A stretch of 64,000 bases of DNA from Mesobacterium_A sp034670065 (GCA_034670065.1 JAXMOG010000001.1:62001-126000), one strand, 5' to 3'. Positions 9,126-17,862 are shown, counted from the stretch's first letter. Notes: generated by a model not told the origin, from the letters alone. A program made the numbers and translations.

Positions 9126-9158
9126 CCCCCTGTCGGTAATGTAAACGCCGACAGGGGG
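9126..9158 (+). promoter_or_regulatory. Perfect 11-bp hairpin covering the RBS of the next gene
   Basis: CCCCCTGTCGG (9126-9136) and CCGACAGGGGG (9148-9158) form a perfect 11-bp stem with an 11-base loop. It could act as a typA 3' hairpin, although no T-run follows. Its right arm also contains the only Shine-Dalgarno-like sequence (AGGGGG) of the gene starting at 9164, so folding would hide that site. Confidence 0.6.
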
Positions 9159-9163
9159 CATTG

Positions 9164-9823
9164 ATGCGTTTTGCATTCCTCGTAACCTTTTTGTTTTCGG
9201 CCTCTGCAACGGATGCCGAATTGGCGGTTTGTGACAACGGTGTCGCAACGGCACAGGCAGAGTCCGCCCAAGTTACAGAGCAGATTTGTAAGGCGGTGGA
9301 TGATGCGTTGGCGCAATTTGCCAAATGCGATTTGCCCACCCCTGTACCGCTTACTATTGAAGCTGTTTCGTCATTCGATGCGCCCTGTGTGGGGGTGTTT
9401 CATTGCGGTGAAGCCAAAATAGAGCTTCTGACGCCAGATGCATTAGACGCGCAACGCCAACAAGTTGGCGCGTTTTCCCACATTCCGACCGACCGATTTT
9501 TCGCAAGCATCATTCTGCACGAACTGGCGCATGCCATGTTCCATCAAGCGCCGTGTTTGTTTGATACCTGCGCGACAAGCAGCGAGTATTTTTCATACAC
9601 CTTGCAGATCGCCGCCCTGTCCGAAAAGGACCGCGCGCCGTTTGAAGCTTTTCGGAATGATGGGCCGGTTGCAGAGGATGGCATCAACCCCATGCTATTG
9701 TTTTTGGCACCAGACTCATTTGCGCGTCGGGCGTGGACACATCTGAACCAACAGCCTGACAGCTGCGCTGTTTGGCACGGCATGTTACGCGGCGAAAACA
9801 GATTTGATTACACACTTCCCTAG
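9164..9823 (+). CDS. Secreted hypothetical protein with HExxH motif
   Basis: A 219-aa protein with a short signal peptide (about residues 1-17, MRFAFLVTFLFSASATDA). It contains HELAH in the context SIILHELAHAMFHQAPC, a zincin-like metal site, and several cysteines (CDNG, ICKA, KCDLP, PCVGVFHCGE, PCLFDTC) suited to periplasmic disulfides. A TTG one codon earlier is an alternative start. No third zinc ligand could be assigned, so protease activity is a guess. Similar DUF-type hypotheticals with this motif occur in Rhodobacteraceae as far as I recall, but I could not verify a family. The RBS lies within the preceding hairpin. Confidence 0.6.
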   Translation: MRFAFLVTFLFSASATDAELAVCDNGVATAQAESAQVTEQICKAVDDALAQFAKCDLPTPVPLTIEAVSSFDAPCVGVFHCGEAKIELLTPDALDAQRQQVGAFSHIPTDRFFASIILHELAHAMFHQAPCLFDTCATSSEYFSYTLQIAALSEKDRAPFEAFRNDGPVAEDGINPMLLFLAPDSFARRAWTHLNQQPDSCAVWHGMLRGENRFDYTLP

Positions 9824-9830
9824 CGATCCG

Positions 9831-9846
9831 GGCCTTGCCGAAGGCC
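9831..9846. terminator. Short convergent hairpin
   Basis: GGCCTT (9831-9836) and AAGGCC (9841-9846) with a 4-base loop lies in the 32-bp gap between two converging genes. No T-run follows on either strand, so any terminator function is weak. Confidence 0.35.
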
Positions 9847-9855
9847 AGTCTGGCG

Positions 9856-10242
9856 TTAGTCAGGCGGACGCGGTACGTGTTGGTCAATCAGGATGACATT
9901 TCCATCGGGATCCGTTGCTGTGAAACTGGCAGGTCCGGTGCCGGTGGGATCAACAGGTACGGCAATATCAACACCGGCTTCCTGAAGACGTGTTTGCAGC
10001 GCTCTGACATCCTCAAACGCTTCGACCGGCGTGGCAGATTGATCCCAGCCGGGGTTGAAGGTCAGTAGATTTCCCTCAAACATTCCCTGGAACAGCCCGA
10101 TAACAGCATCGCCGTTCTTGAGAATGCACCAACCTTGGTCTGACGTATCATGAAATATCTCAAAGCCCAGGGTCTGATAAAACGCTTTTGATTTGGCGAT
10201 ATCCTTGACCGAGAGGCTGACGGAAAAGCAACCTATAGACAT
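9856..10242 (-). CDS. VOC/glyoxalase-fold protein
   Basis: A 128-aa vicinal-oxygen-chelate protein. The start is the ATG at 10242, because the open frame upstream lacks family similarity. The first beta-alpha-beta unit (CFSVSLSVKDIAKSKAFYQTLGF) and the C-terminal TDPDGNVILIDQH segment are typical. Substrate is unknown; these proteins range from glyoxalases to antibiotic-binding proteins. It follows the alaS-DUF1330 terminator and is probably a separate unit. Confidence 0.75.
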   Translation of the reverse strand: MSIGCFSVSLSVKDIAKSKAFYQTLGFEIFHDTSDQGWCILKNGDAVIGLFQGMFEGNLLTFNPGWDQSATPVEAFEDVRALQTRLQEAGVDIAVPVDPTGTGPASFTATDPDGNVILIDQHVPRPPD

Positions 10243-10300
10243 GGCACATCCTTTTTGACGCAATCCGCCAATGATGCGCCCTGGGGCAGTGCCGCGCAAG

Positions 10301-10331
10301 AAAAACGCCCCGATCTGAAAGACGGGGCGTT
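10301..10331 (-). terminator. Rho-independent terminator of alaS/DUF1330
   Basis: On the minus strand AACGCCCCG (10331-10323) pairs with CGGGGCGTT (10312-10304) across a 10-base loop. The right arm runs into five T residues. It lies just after the DUF1330 stop and is a canonical intrinsic terminator. Confidence 0.85.
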
Positions 10332-10352
10332 AAAACTGCGATCACAATTTGC

Positions 10353-10640
10353 TTATTCGCTGGTTTCTACCACCAGTAATTCCCGTTCAGATGCGCCGCG
10401 TGCGTGGCTGAGCGCTTCTTGATATTCAGGGCTGTTGTAGCAGGCGACCGCGTCTTCAACGGTTTCGAATTTTGCCACAACATTGCGCGGGCGTTCCTTG
10501 CCTTCCAGCTGCACGAACCGACCACCGCGTGCGATGAAACGGCCGCCGTGCTTGGCAATCGCCGGGCCAGCCAGTTCCGCATATTTGCCATAGGCGTCAG
10601 CGTCCGAAACGGTGACATGCGCAATCCATAGTGCAGGCAT
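10353..10640 (-). CDS. DUF1330 family protein
   Basis: A 95-aa ferredoxin-like alpha-beta-barrel protein of the DUF1330 family, recognised by PALWIAHVTVSDADAYGKYAELAGPAI and GGRF.ARGG.....EG. The family is common and of unknown biochemical role, possibly a small dimeric barrel enzyme. It starts 5 bp after the alaS stop, so the two are probably cotranscribed, and it is followed by a strong terminator. Confidence 0.8.
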   Translation of the reverse strand: MPALWIAHVTVSDADAYGKYAELAGPAIAKHGGRFIARGGRFVQLEGKERPRNVVAKFETVEDAVACYNSPEYQEALSHARGASERELLVVETSE

Positions 10641-10645
10641 TGGTC

Positions 10646-13318
10646 TTATCCTTTCAGCAAAGCCACGGCCGCCGCGATGGCCGCTTCGGCGTTTTCAACA
10701 GAGGCCGCGCCGCCCTGAGCCATATCAGGACGACCACCGCCACCCTTGCCACCCAGTTCAGGCACTGCAGCGCGTACCAGATCAACTGCGGAAACCTTAT
10801 CGGTCAGATCTTTGGTAACGCCCGCGGCCACAGCAGCTTTGCCGCCCGTGTCCGCGATCAGCAACACCACACCGCTGCCCAGGCGGGATTTGTGTTCATC
10901 GATCAATGCGGGCAGGTCTTTGCCCGAAACACCAGTCAGCGTCTGACCGATGAAAGAGATACCATTGACCTCTTGTTCGGGTGTTGCACCCTGCCCGGCC
11001 CCGCCAGACATCGCCAAATCGCGACGCAGCTGTGCCAGCTCATTGGTCAACGCTTTGCGCTCTTCAAGCAGCGATTTGATGCGCGACACCACGTCGTCGC
11101 CGCCGGTTTTCAGCAGCGTTTCAACCTCGCTCAACCGTGCATCACGGCCACGCAGGGTTTCGATTGCGGCTGCCCCGGTCAATGCCTCAATCCGGCGCAC
11201 ACCTGCCGACGATGCGGTTTCAGAGGTCAGTGCAAACGCCCCGATATCGCCCGTGCGTGTGACATGGGTTCCGCCGCACAGTTCCAGCGAATAGGTCTGA
11301 CCATTGGCACCTTTGCCGGTGTCTTTGCGACCCATGGAAACCACGCGCACTTCGTCACCGTATTTTTCGCCAAACAAGGCCTGCGCACCAATGGCCCGCG
11401 CGTCATCCGGTGTCATGATCCGGGTTTCGACGGGGGTGTTTTGTCGGATAAAAGCGTTCACTTCGGTTTCGACGCGGTTGATCTCATCCGCGCTCAGCGC
11501 TTTGCCGTGGCTGAAGTCAAAACGCAGACGATCCGGCGCGTTCAAAGAGCCGCGCTGCGCAACGTGATCGCCAAGCGCTTCGCGCAGGGCTTCGTGCAAC
11601 AGGTGCGTGGCAGAGTGGTTCGCGCGAATGGTGCTGCGACGACCGTGATCAACTTCCAAGGCCAGGGCATCGCCCTTGCTGAATGTCCCTTCATCAATGG
11701 TGACAAGATGCGCAAAAACCGCGCCGCCACCCATTTTCTGCGTGCCGGTGACCGTTGCGATATCATCTTCGTTTTCCAGCCGGCGCAACCAACCAGTGTC
11801 GCCCACCTGACCACCGGATTCCGCATAGAACGGCGTTTGGTTCATGATGACCCATCCGCTGTCGCCGCGGTTCAGCGCATCTACAGAGGCGCCGTCTTTG
11901 ACGATTGCCAAAACCACACCTTCGGCGGTTTCAGTGTCATAGCCCAGGAAATCGGTCGCACCATGCTCTTCGGCAATGTCGAACCAGATCGCCAGATCCG
12001 CCGCTTCGCCGGTGCCGGACCATGCCGCGCGCGCCTTGGCCTTTTGTTCGGCCATCGCGGTGTCAAACCCATCGGTGTCAACGGTGCGATCCATTTCGCG
12101 CAACGCATCCTGGGTCAAATCCAGCGGGAAACCATAGGTGTCATACAGTTTGAACGCGGCTTCGCCCGGCAATGGGGCATCTTCGGGCAGTCCGGCTAGT
12201 TCGTCATCCAACAGTTTCAGACCACGATCCAGCGTCTGCTTAAAGCGGGTTTCTTCCAGCTTCAGCGTTTCTTCGATCAGCGACTGTGCGCGTGTCAGTT
12301 CGGGATAGGCGGCCCCCATCTGGCGAACCAATGCAGGCACAAGGCTGTGCATCATTGGATCCTTGGCGCCCAGCAAATGCGCATGGCGCATGGCGCGCCG
12401 CATGATCCGGCGCAGCACGTAGCCGCGCCCATCGTTAGACGGCATCACACCATCGGCTATCAGGAACGAGGTCGAGCGCAGGTGATCCGCGATCACCCGG
12501 TGATGGGTTTTGCCGGGGCCATCGGGATCGGTGCTGCTGGCGTGGGCCGAGGCTTCGATCAACGACCGCATCAGGTCGGTGCCGTAGTTGTCGTTTGTGC
12601 CCTGCAACAGCGCCGCTACACGTTCCAGCCCCATGCCGGTGTCGATGGATTGCGCCGCCAGTTCACGTTTGGAGCCATCTTCGAACTGTTCATATTGCAT
12701 GAACACCAGGTTCCAGATCTCGATAAAGCGGTCGCCATCTTCGTCCGGTGATCCCGGAGGGCCACCCCAAAATTTTTCGCCGTGATCAAAGAAGATTTCG
12801 GTACACGGGCCGCATGGGCCGGTTGGTCCCATCATCCAGAAGTTGTCATTGGTGGGAATGCGGATGATCTTCTCATCCGGCAAACCGGCGACCTTCTTCC
12901 AGATCTCTGCCGCTTCATCATCGGTGTGATAGACGGTGACCAGCAATTTTTCGGCCGGAATATCCAGCTCCTTGGTGATCAACTCCCAGGCAAAGGGAAT
13001 TGCTTCTTTCTTGAAGTAGTCACCGAACGAAAAGTTGCCCAGCATTTCGAAAAACGTGTGGTGCCGGTTGGTATAGCCCACATTGTCCAGATCGTTGTGC
13101 TTGCCGCCTGCCCGCACGCACTTCTGTGCAGTGGTTGCGCGGGTGTAGTCACGCTTTTCAACGCCGGTGAACAGGTTCTTAAACTGCACCATGCCAGAGT
13201 TGGCAAACATCAGCGTTGGGTCGTTGCGCGGCACCAGCGGGCTTGACGGGGCGATGGTATGGCCCTGTTTTTCAAAATAGTTCAGAAACGTCGTCCGAAT
13301 ATCGTTCAGCGTGGGCAT
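10646..13318 (-). CDS. alaS: Alanyl-tRNA synthetase
   Basis: Charges tRNA-Ala and edits mischarged Ser/Gly. The 890-aa length is near the family norm. The start is placed at the ATG at 13318 (MPTLNDIRTTFLNYF), the conserved N terminus, rather than at the upstream end of the open frame. The class II aminoacylation core (HHTFFEMLGNFSFGDYFK) comes first. The editing domain with HSATHLLHEAL and CGGTHV zinc-site motifs follows, then the C-Ala domain with GGKGGGRPDMAQGG near the end. The recA gene lies upstream on the same strand. Confidence 0.95.
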   Translation of the reverse strand: MPTLNDIRTTFLNYFEKQGHTIAPSSPLVPRNDPTLMFANSGMVQFKNLFTGVEKRDYTRATTAQKCVRAGGKHNDLDNVGYTNRHHTFFEMLGNFSFGDYFKKEAIPFAWELITKELDIPAEKLLVTVYHTDDEAAEIWKKVAGLPDEKIIRIPTNDNFWMMGPTGPCGPCTEIFFDHGEKFWGGPPGSPDEDGDRFIEIWNLVFMQYEQFEDGSKRELAAQSIDTGMGLERVAALLQGTNDNYGTDLMRSLIEASAHASSTDPDGPGKTHHRVIADHLRSTSFLIADGVMPSNDGRGYVLRRIMRRAMRHAHLLGAKDPMMHSLVPALVRQMGAAYPELTRAQSLIEETLKLEETRFKQTLDRGLKLLDDELAGLPEDAPLPGEAAFKLYDTYGFPLDLTQDALREMDRTVDTDGFDTAMAEQKAKARAAWSGTGEAADLAIWFDIAEEHGATDFLGYDTETAEGVVLAIVKDGASVDALNRGDSGWVIMNQTPFYAESGGQVGDTGWLRRLENEDDIATVTGTQKMGGGAVFAHLVTIDEGTFSKGDALALEVDHGRRSTIRANHSATHLLHEALREALGDHVAQRGSLNAPDRLRFDFSHGKALSADEINRVETEVNAFIRQNTPVETRIMTPDDARAIGAQALFGEKYGDEVRVVSMGRKDTGKGANGQTYSLELCGGTHVTRTGDIGAFALTSETASSAGVRRIEALTGAAAIETLRGRDARLSEVETLLKTGGDDVVSRIKSLLEERKALTNELAQLRRDLAMSGGAGQGATPEQEVNGISFIGQTLTGVSGKDLPALIDEHKSRLGSGVVLLIADTGGKAAVAAGVTKDLTDKVSAVDLVRAAVPELGGKGGGGRPDMAQGGAASVENAEAAIAAAVALLKG

Positions 13319-13568
13319 GAAACTCTGCCTTAAATCCGTTGATTTCGGGCAGATGTATCCGTCTGATCCGGTGCTGTCTACCTTACAAACCATGTTCTGT
13401 CAGGGATCGGGGTTACAGCAATTGGAACCGTGAAAATTGGCGGCGTTCCAGTGCAAATGGGGATGCCCGGTGCTGCGCAGCTAATCAGCGGGGCGTGACG
13501 TCCTGTTCAGGGGTGTTTTGACCGGGTTCAGGCGGCGGCTTATGACCGGGAACCAGCCCCTGAAAACG
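13319..13568 (-). other. Intergenic region upstream of alaS
   Basis: About 250 bases between the recA terminator and alaS should contain the alaS promoter and leader. A loose inverted repeat TGGAAC...GTTCCA (16-base loop) lies near 13423-13450. No convincing promoter, small ORF, tRNA or T-box-like leader was recognised. Confidence 0.3.
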
Positions 13569-13593
13569 AAAAAAGGCGCCCGTTGGGGGCGCC
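13569..13593 (-). terminator. Rho-independent terminator of recA
   Basis: On the minus strand GGCGCCC (13593-13587), a 5-base loop, GGGCGCC (13581-13575) and then six T residues form a canonical intrinsic terminator, 28 bases after the recA stop. Confidence 0.9.
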
Positions 13594-13620
13594 CTTTCTC
13601 TTAGCGGTGGATGTGACGGC

Positions 13621-14691
13621 CTATGCCTCCATCACGTCGTCGCCTGCTTCCAGGTCTGCATCGAATTCCAAACCGTGCGCGGCACGGATCTTGTCTTCGA
13701 TGTCGATGGCGATGCGTTTGTTTTCACGCAGAAAGACCTTGGCATTTTCACGCCCTTGGCCGATCCGCTCATCACCATAAGAATACCAAGAGCCAGATTT
13801 TTCGACGACGCCCGCTTTCACACCGAGGTCGAGCAGTTCCCCGGTCTTTGAAATGCCTTCGCCATACATGATGTCGAATTCCACCTGCTTGAAGGGCGGT
13901 GCAACTTTGTTCTTCACCACTTTCACGCGGGTCTGGTTGCCAACCACTTCGTCACGGTCCTTGATCGCGCCAATACGGCGGATGTCCAAGCGAACGGAGC
14001 TGTAGAATTTCAGGGCGTTACCGCCAGTGGTGGTTTCAGGGCTGCCAAACATGACGCCGATCTTCATTCTGATCTGGTTGATGAAAATCACCATACAGTT
14101 CGACCGAGAGATCGAGCCGGTCAGTTTGCGCATGGCTTGGCTCATCAGGCGGGCTTGTACGCCAACGCTGCTGTCGCCCATATCGCCTTCCAGCTCTGAC
14201 TTTGGGGTCAATGCTGCAACCGAATCGACAACCACCATGTTGACGGCACCAGAGCGAACCAGCGTATCAGTGATTTCCAGCGCCTGTTCACCTGTGTCAG
14301 GCTGCGAGATCAGCAATTCGTCCAGATCAACGCCCAGCTTGCGGGCATACAGTGGGTCCAGCGCGTGTTCCGCGTCAACAAAGGCGCAAACGCCGCCTTT
14401 CTTCTGTTCTTCCGCCACGCAATGCAATGTCAGCGTGGTTTTGCCAGAGCTTTCCGGCCCGTAAATCTCAATAATGCGGCCCTTTGGCAGACCGCCAATT
14501 CCCAGCGCGATATCCAACCCCAAGGAGCCCGTCGACGTGGACTCAATATCCTTGATCGGATTGTCGCCACCCAGTTTCATAACTGAGCCTTTGCCAAACT
14601 GACGTTCGATCTGTGCAAGCGCCGAGTCGAGCGCCTTTTGCTTATCGTTGCTACGCTTGTTGTCCATAGTCAGTAGATCTGCCGCTGCCAT
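13621..14691 (-). CDS. recA: Recombinase RecA
   Basis: ATP-dependent DNA strand-exchange protein and LexA co-protease. From the ATG at 14691 the product is 356 aa, the normal size. That start has an AAGGA-type RBS about 9 bases upstream, and the longer open frame would run through the SOS box. The Walker A GPESSGKTT is at 78-86. The NQIRMKIGVMFG L2-loop region and VVDSVAALTPK Walker B region are present. The acidic tail is short. A GAAC-N7-GAAC SOS box upstream predicts LexA control, and a strong terminator follows. Confidence 0.97.
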   Translation of the reverse strand: MAAADLLTMDNKRSNDKQKALDSALAQIERQFGKGSVMKLGGDNPIKDIESTSTGSLGLDIALGIGGLPKGRIIEIYGPESSGKTTLTLHCVAEEQKKGGVCAFVDAEHALDPLYARKLGVDLDELLISQPDTGEQALEITDTLVRSGAVNMVVVDSVAALTPKSELEGDMGDSSVGVQARLMSQAMRKLTGSISRSNCMVIFINQIRMKIGVMFGSPETTTGGNALKFYSSVRLDIRRIGAIKDRDEVVGNQTRVKVVKNKVAPPFKQVEFDIMYGEGISKTGELLDLGVKAGVVEKSGSWYSYGDERIGQGRENAKVFLRENKRIAIDIEDKIRAAHGLEFDADLEAGDDVMEA

Positions 14692-14741
14692 TGTTTCGAT
14701 CCTTATTCCACACCCGCAACCGGGCGGCAATCGCTGCTTTT

Positions 14742-14756
14742 GTTCGCCTCTTGTTC
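14742..14756 (-). promoter_or_regulatory. SOS box (LexA site) of recA
   Basis: The minus strand reads GAACAAGAGGCGAAC, a direct repeat GAAC-N7-GAAC whose nearest edge is 51 bases before the recA ATG. Rhodobacter-type LexA is known to use this direct-repeat box. A 6-bp inverted repeat (TCTCAT / ATGAGA, 14755-14770) partly overlaps it. Confidence 0.8.
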
Positions 14757-14872
14757 TCATCGTTATGAGATCAAAACGAGAACATATCAAGTCATTTCTT
14801 TTCAACCCGATCATTTCGCGGCAAGGTTAACCAGAGGTTTACCGCGATAGAAGAAATGGTACGGGCGGGCAT

Positions 14873-15472
14873 ATGTTAGTGTTTTGGAAGCAGAAATTGG
14901 TGTTTCTTGCCGTGCCGAAAACCGGCACTTCGGCATGGGCGGAGGCGTTGGGCCCGATTGCCGCAATGTCCATTCAGGAACCGCCTGAACTGAAACATGC
15001 GCCGATCTATCGCTACAATCGGTTTATCCGCCCGATGCTAGAGAAGATGGGTGCCACGCAGATTGATTTGATGGCCGTGGTGCGCGAACCGGTTGATTGG
15101 TTGGGCAGTTGGTATCGCTACAGGCAGCGGGATTTTCTGGATGGGCTGGCCACCTCTACGCGGGATGTCAGCTTTGATGAATTTGTGCAGGCCTATTGCC
15201 GGGATGACCGGCCGGCCTTTGCCGAAGTGGGCAGTCAGGCCAAGTTTCTGGAGCCGCGGCCCAATGGGGTGAAGGCAACGCATGTCTTTGCCTATGAAGC
15301 ACAGGACGCGGTTAAATCCTTTCTTGAGGCACAGTTGGAAACCGATCTGCATGTCGATCGGCACAACAGCTCTGCCAACATTCCGCTGGAGCTGACACCA
15401 AGAACCGAAGGTCTTTTGCGCAAACGCCACGCTGCGGATTTCACGCTATGGCAAGAGGCGCGGCGCGGTTAG
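14873..15472 (+). CDS. Sulfotransferase-family protein
   Basis: A 199-aa protein with both PAPS-binding signatures of sulfotransferases. PKTGTS at residues 15-20 matches the 5'-phosphosulfate loop. R71...S79 in VVREPVDWLGSW matches the 3'-phosphate-binding Arg/Ser. It is shorter than many sulfotransferases but similar in size to roseobacter proteins of this type. Acceptor is unknown; surface polysaccharide sulfation is one possibility. The gene stands alone, convergent with cckA, with only 3 bp between the two stop codons. Confidence 0.72.
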   Translation: MLVFWKQKLVFLAVPKTGTSAWAEALGPIAAMSIQEPPELKHAPIYRYNRFIRPMLEKMGATQIDLMAVVREPVDWLGSWYRYRQRDFLDGLATSTRDVSFDEFVQAYCRDDRPAFAEVGSQAKFLEPRPNGVKATHVFAYEAQDAVKSFLEAQLETDLHVDRHNSSANIPLELTPRTEGLLRKRHAADFTLWQEARRG

Positions 15473-15475
15473 GGG

Positions 15476-17773
15476 TTAAACCATTTGCTCTTGCACGGTC
15501 TCGGTCAGTTCGGTCAGCGAGAATGGTTTGGGTAAAAAGACCGCGTGTGGCATTGCGGTTTCATTGGTTTCAAACGCGTCCTCGGCGTAGCCGGAAACAA
15601 ACACAACTCGCAGGTCCGGGTGAGTCTCCATCGCTTTACGCACCCAACTGGGCCCATCGATGCCCGGCATGATGACATCAGACACAACCACATCCACCTC
15701 AAGCGAGGGATCGCGCAGCGCCTCCAATGCCTGTTCGCCGGATTCGGCTTCGATCACTGTATGCCCGCGCAGCCGTAATGCGCGGGAAGCGAAGGTGCGC
15801 ACAGGGGCTTCATCTTCGACCAACAAGATCACGCCTTGCAGGGCGGTGTCACGTTGCACTGGTTCAGGCTTGGCGGGCAAGGCGCTGATAGTGGGTTCGG
15901 CGTCATTGCCGGGAAACAGCAGTGTAAACGTGGTGCCGCAGCCGGGAGGGCTGTCGACAAAGATGAAAGACCCGGATTGTCTGATAATCCCATAAACAGT
16001 GGACAAGCCCAGCCCCGTGCCCTCGCCTGTTGGTTTGGTTGAGAAGAACGGCTCAAATACTTTGTCCATTACCTCTGGCGGTATGCCCGTCCCTTCGTCG
16101 GTGACCGTGACCTGAACATAGGTTCCCGGTGGCACAACAGAGTTGTCGCGGTTCCAAGGGGTTTCCAGGCACAGGCTTCTGGTCTTAATGGTGATCGTGC
16201 CGCCTTCGGGCATGGCGTCACGGCCGTTCACGACCAAATTCATGATCACCTGTTCCAGCTGCCGCTTATCGGCGTGAATTTTGGGCAAACCCGGCCCGTG
16301 TTTCACCTTCAGCACAACGCGTTCGCCCACCAGACGGTTCAGCAGATGGGTGAGATCAGCCAGAATATTGCGCATGTCCAACAATTGCGGCTGTAGGTTT
16401 TGTTTGCGGGAAAAGGCCAACAACTGACCAACCAAAGCCGCAGCCCGGTTGGAGTTGTGATTGATTTGAATAAGATCAGCGTAATCGGGGTCGCCGCGAT
16501 CATGACGCAGCAGAAGCAGATCACAATGACCGGAAATTGCGGTCAGCAGGTTGTTGAAGTCATGGGCGACACCGCCTGCAAGTTGGCCAATCGCCTGCAT
16601 TTTCTGGTTCTGAACAAATTGCGCTTCCAGCGTCTTTAGCTCTGTCGCGTCGGTCAAGACCGCCAATATCTCGTTCCCGCACTCCCCTGTGACGCGCAGC
16701 AAGGTGACTTGCACGTACACGTCCTTTCCATCGATTTGGAGCTGCAAGAAATCTGTCTTTGCGCCTTTGGGGCTGGCCGATACCTCAGATATCAACCGTG
16801 TCAGTGTATGGCTGTGAGATTGGAAATGATGGGGCAGCTTGTCGCCTTCCGGATGCTGGCTTTGCAGCAGTTTGCGTGCCTCATTGTTCAGGGATCTGAT
16901 TGTTCCATCTAAGGACAGGCGCAACATGGGCAGCGGTAACGCGTCAAAACGCACATGGGTTTCATCGCTTTCCAGCACCATCTCTCCTGAGGGGATCAAC
17001 AGAACCTCTTGCTGATTGACACCCTGATCCAGCCGCACAACACGGTAACTTAGCGGGCCATCGACGGTTTGAATTCGGCATAACGCGCCGTTCAACATTG
17101 GCCGATCTGTCACCAGATCATCCAAGGTGCGGATCGGATACGATGATAGCTTTTTGGCGGCGACGTTCATGTATAGAACGTTGCCGTAACGACCGATCTT
17201 CAGAAGCGGGGTATCAAATTCCCCCGGTACGGATCGCTCCCCATTCGCCACGATACGCCACAGGATATGCTGGGCCCCAATCGGGCGTGCAATAATCCGC
17301 CCCGGCTTGCCGGACAAAACCACTTCTTCCCGGCATGTACTACGCGATTGTCGAAGTTTGTCACGCAGCCGGAACAACACAGTGGACGGGTCGGCGATAC
17401 GAAACCGCAAGGACGATGACAGGCTTTGACCTTCGGCACCCGCCAGACTGTCACGCCCGGCGGTATTGGTGGCCACAATGGTTCCGTCCAGATCAGTGAT
17501 GACACCAATCGTCGGGTCGTGACGCATGAAGTCCATCACGATGGACAACAGCTGTTTGCTTAGAAACCGTTCGACGGTTCGCACCACGGTCAGCAACACA
17601 AAGGTGAGCAGCGTAGTGACCGTGAAGGCAGTGAAAAGCAAAGACAGGGTGTAGATTGAGGTGACATAAGCCGCCAACGCAGCCAGAGCAGCGACCACAA
17701 TCAGCCAGCGATACCGCGCCTGACAAGGCGACAGCCGCGATTTCCCGGCCAAATCTTGCGTCACATCCGTCAC
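15476..17773 (-). CDS. cckA: Hybrid sensor histidine kinase CckA
   Basis: Inner-membrane hybrid kinase that feeds phosphate through ChpT to CtrA in alphaproteobacteria; in roseobacters this pathway controls motility and gene transfer agents more than the cell cycle. The 765-aa protein has two membrane segments (about 23-66), PAS-like regions (about 85-375), a HisKA box with His404 (LAGGVAHDFNN), an HATPase domain (LVVNGRDAMPEGG, GTGLGLSTVYG) and a C-terminal receiver with Asp699 (VVSDVIMPG). The start is GTG at 17773, with GAGG 5 bases upstream. Confidence 0.9.
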   Translation of the reverse strand: MTDVTQDLAGKSRLSPCQARYRWLIVVAALAALAAYVTSIYTLSLLFTAFTVTTLLTFVLLTVVRTVERFLSKQLLSIVMDFMRHDPTIGVITDLDGTIVATNTAGRDSLAGAEGQSLSSSLRFRIADPSTVLFRLRDKLRQSRSTCREEVVLSGKPGRIIARPIGAQHILWRIVANGERSVPGEFDTPLLKIGRYGNVLYMNVAAKKLSSYPIRTLDDLVTDRPMLNGALCRIQTVDGPLSYRVVRLDQGVNQQEVLLIPSGEMVLESDETHVRFDALPLPMLRLSLDGTIRSLNNEARKLLQSQHPEGDKLPHHFQSHSHTLTRLISEVSASPKGAKTDFLQLQIDGKDVYVQVTLLRVTGECGNEILAVLTDATELKTLEAQFVQNQKMQAIGQLAGGVAHDFNNLLTAISGHCDLLLLRHDRGDPDYADLIQINHNSNRAAALVGQLLAFSRKQNLQPQLLDMRNILADLTHLLNRLVGERVVLKVKHGPGLPKIHADKRQLEQVIMNLVVNGRDAMPEGGTITIKTRSLCLETPWNRDNSVVPPGTYVQVTVTDEGTGIPPEVMDKVFEPFFSTKPTGEGTGLGLSTVYGIIRQSGSFIFVDSPPGCGTTFTLLFPGNDAEPTISALPAKPEPVQRDTALQGVILLVEDEAPVRTFASRALRLRGHTVIEAESGEQALEALRDPSLEVDVVVSDVIMPGIDGPSWVRKAMETHPDLRVVFVSGYAEDAFETNETAMPHAVFLPKPFSLTELTETVQEQMV

Positions 17774-17803
17774 ACGTACCTCAATTGCGAACTTTCACAC
17801 GCA

Positions 17804-17824
17804 AACTGGCCCGTGCGGCCAGTT
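17804..17824 (-). terminator. Hairpin between the rsmB-like gene and cckA
   Basis: AACTGGCC (17804-17811) and GGCCAGTT (17817-17824) form a perfect 8-bp stem with a 5-base loop. On the minus strand it follows the methyltransferase stop and is followed by TTTGCG, a weak T-tract. It may be a terminator or part of the cckA leader. Confidence 0.5.
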
Positions 17825-17862
17825 CACATGTGATTAAACAATCTTAACGTGCGGTAATTGTC

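Noticed and set aside
10631..12199. 522-aa plus-strand open frame opposite alaS
   Set aside because: It is a shadow of the alaS codon pattern: no RBS, no domain, and rich in His/Arg/Gln as expected for an antisense frame.
13423..13450. TGGAAC...GTTCCA inverted repeat as a second LexA site
   Set aside because: The 16-base spacer does not fit either the GAAC-N7-GAAC or a known palindromic LexA box.
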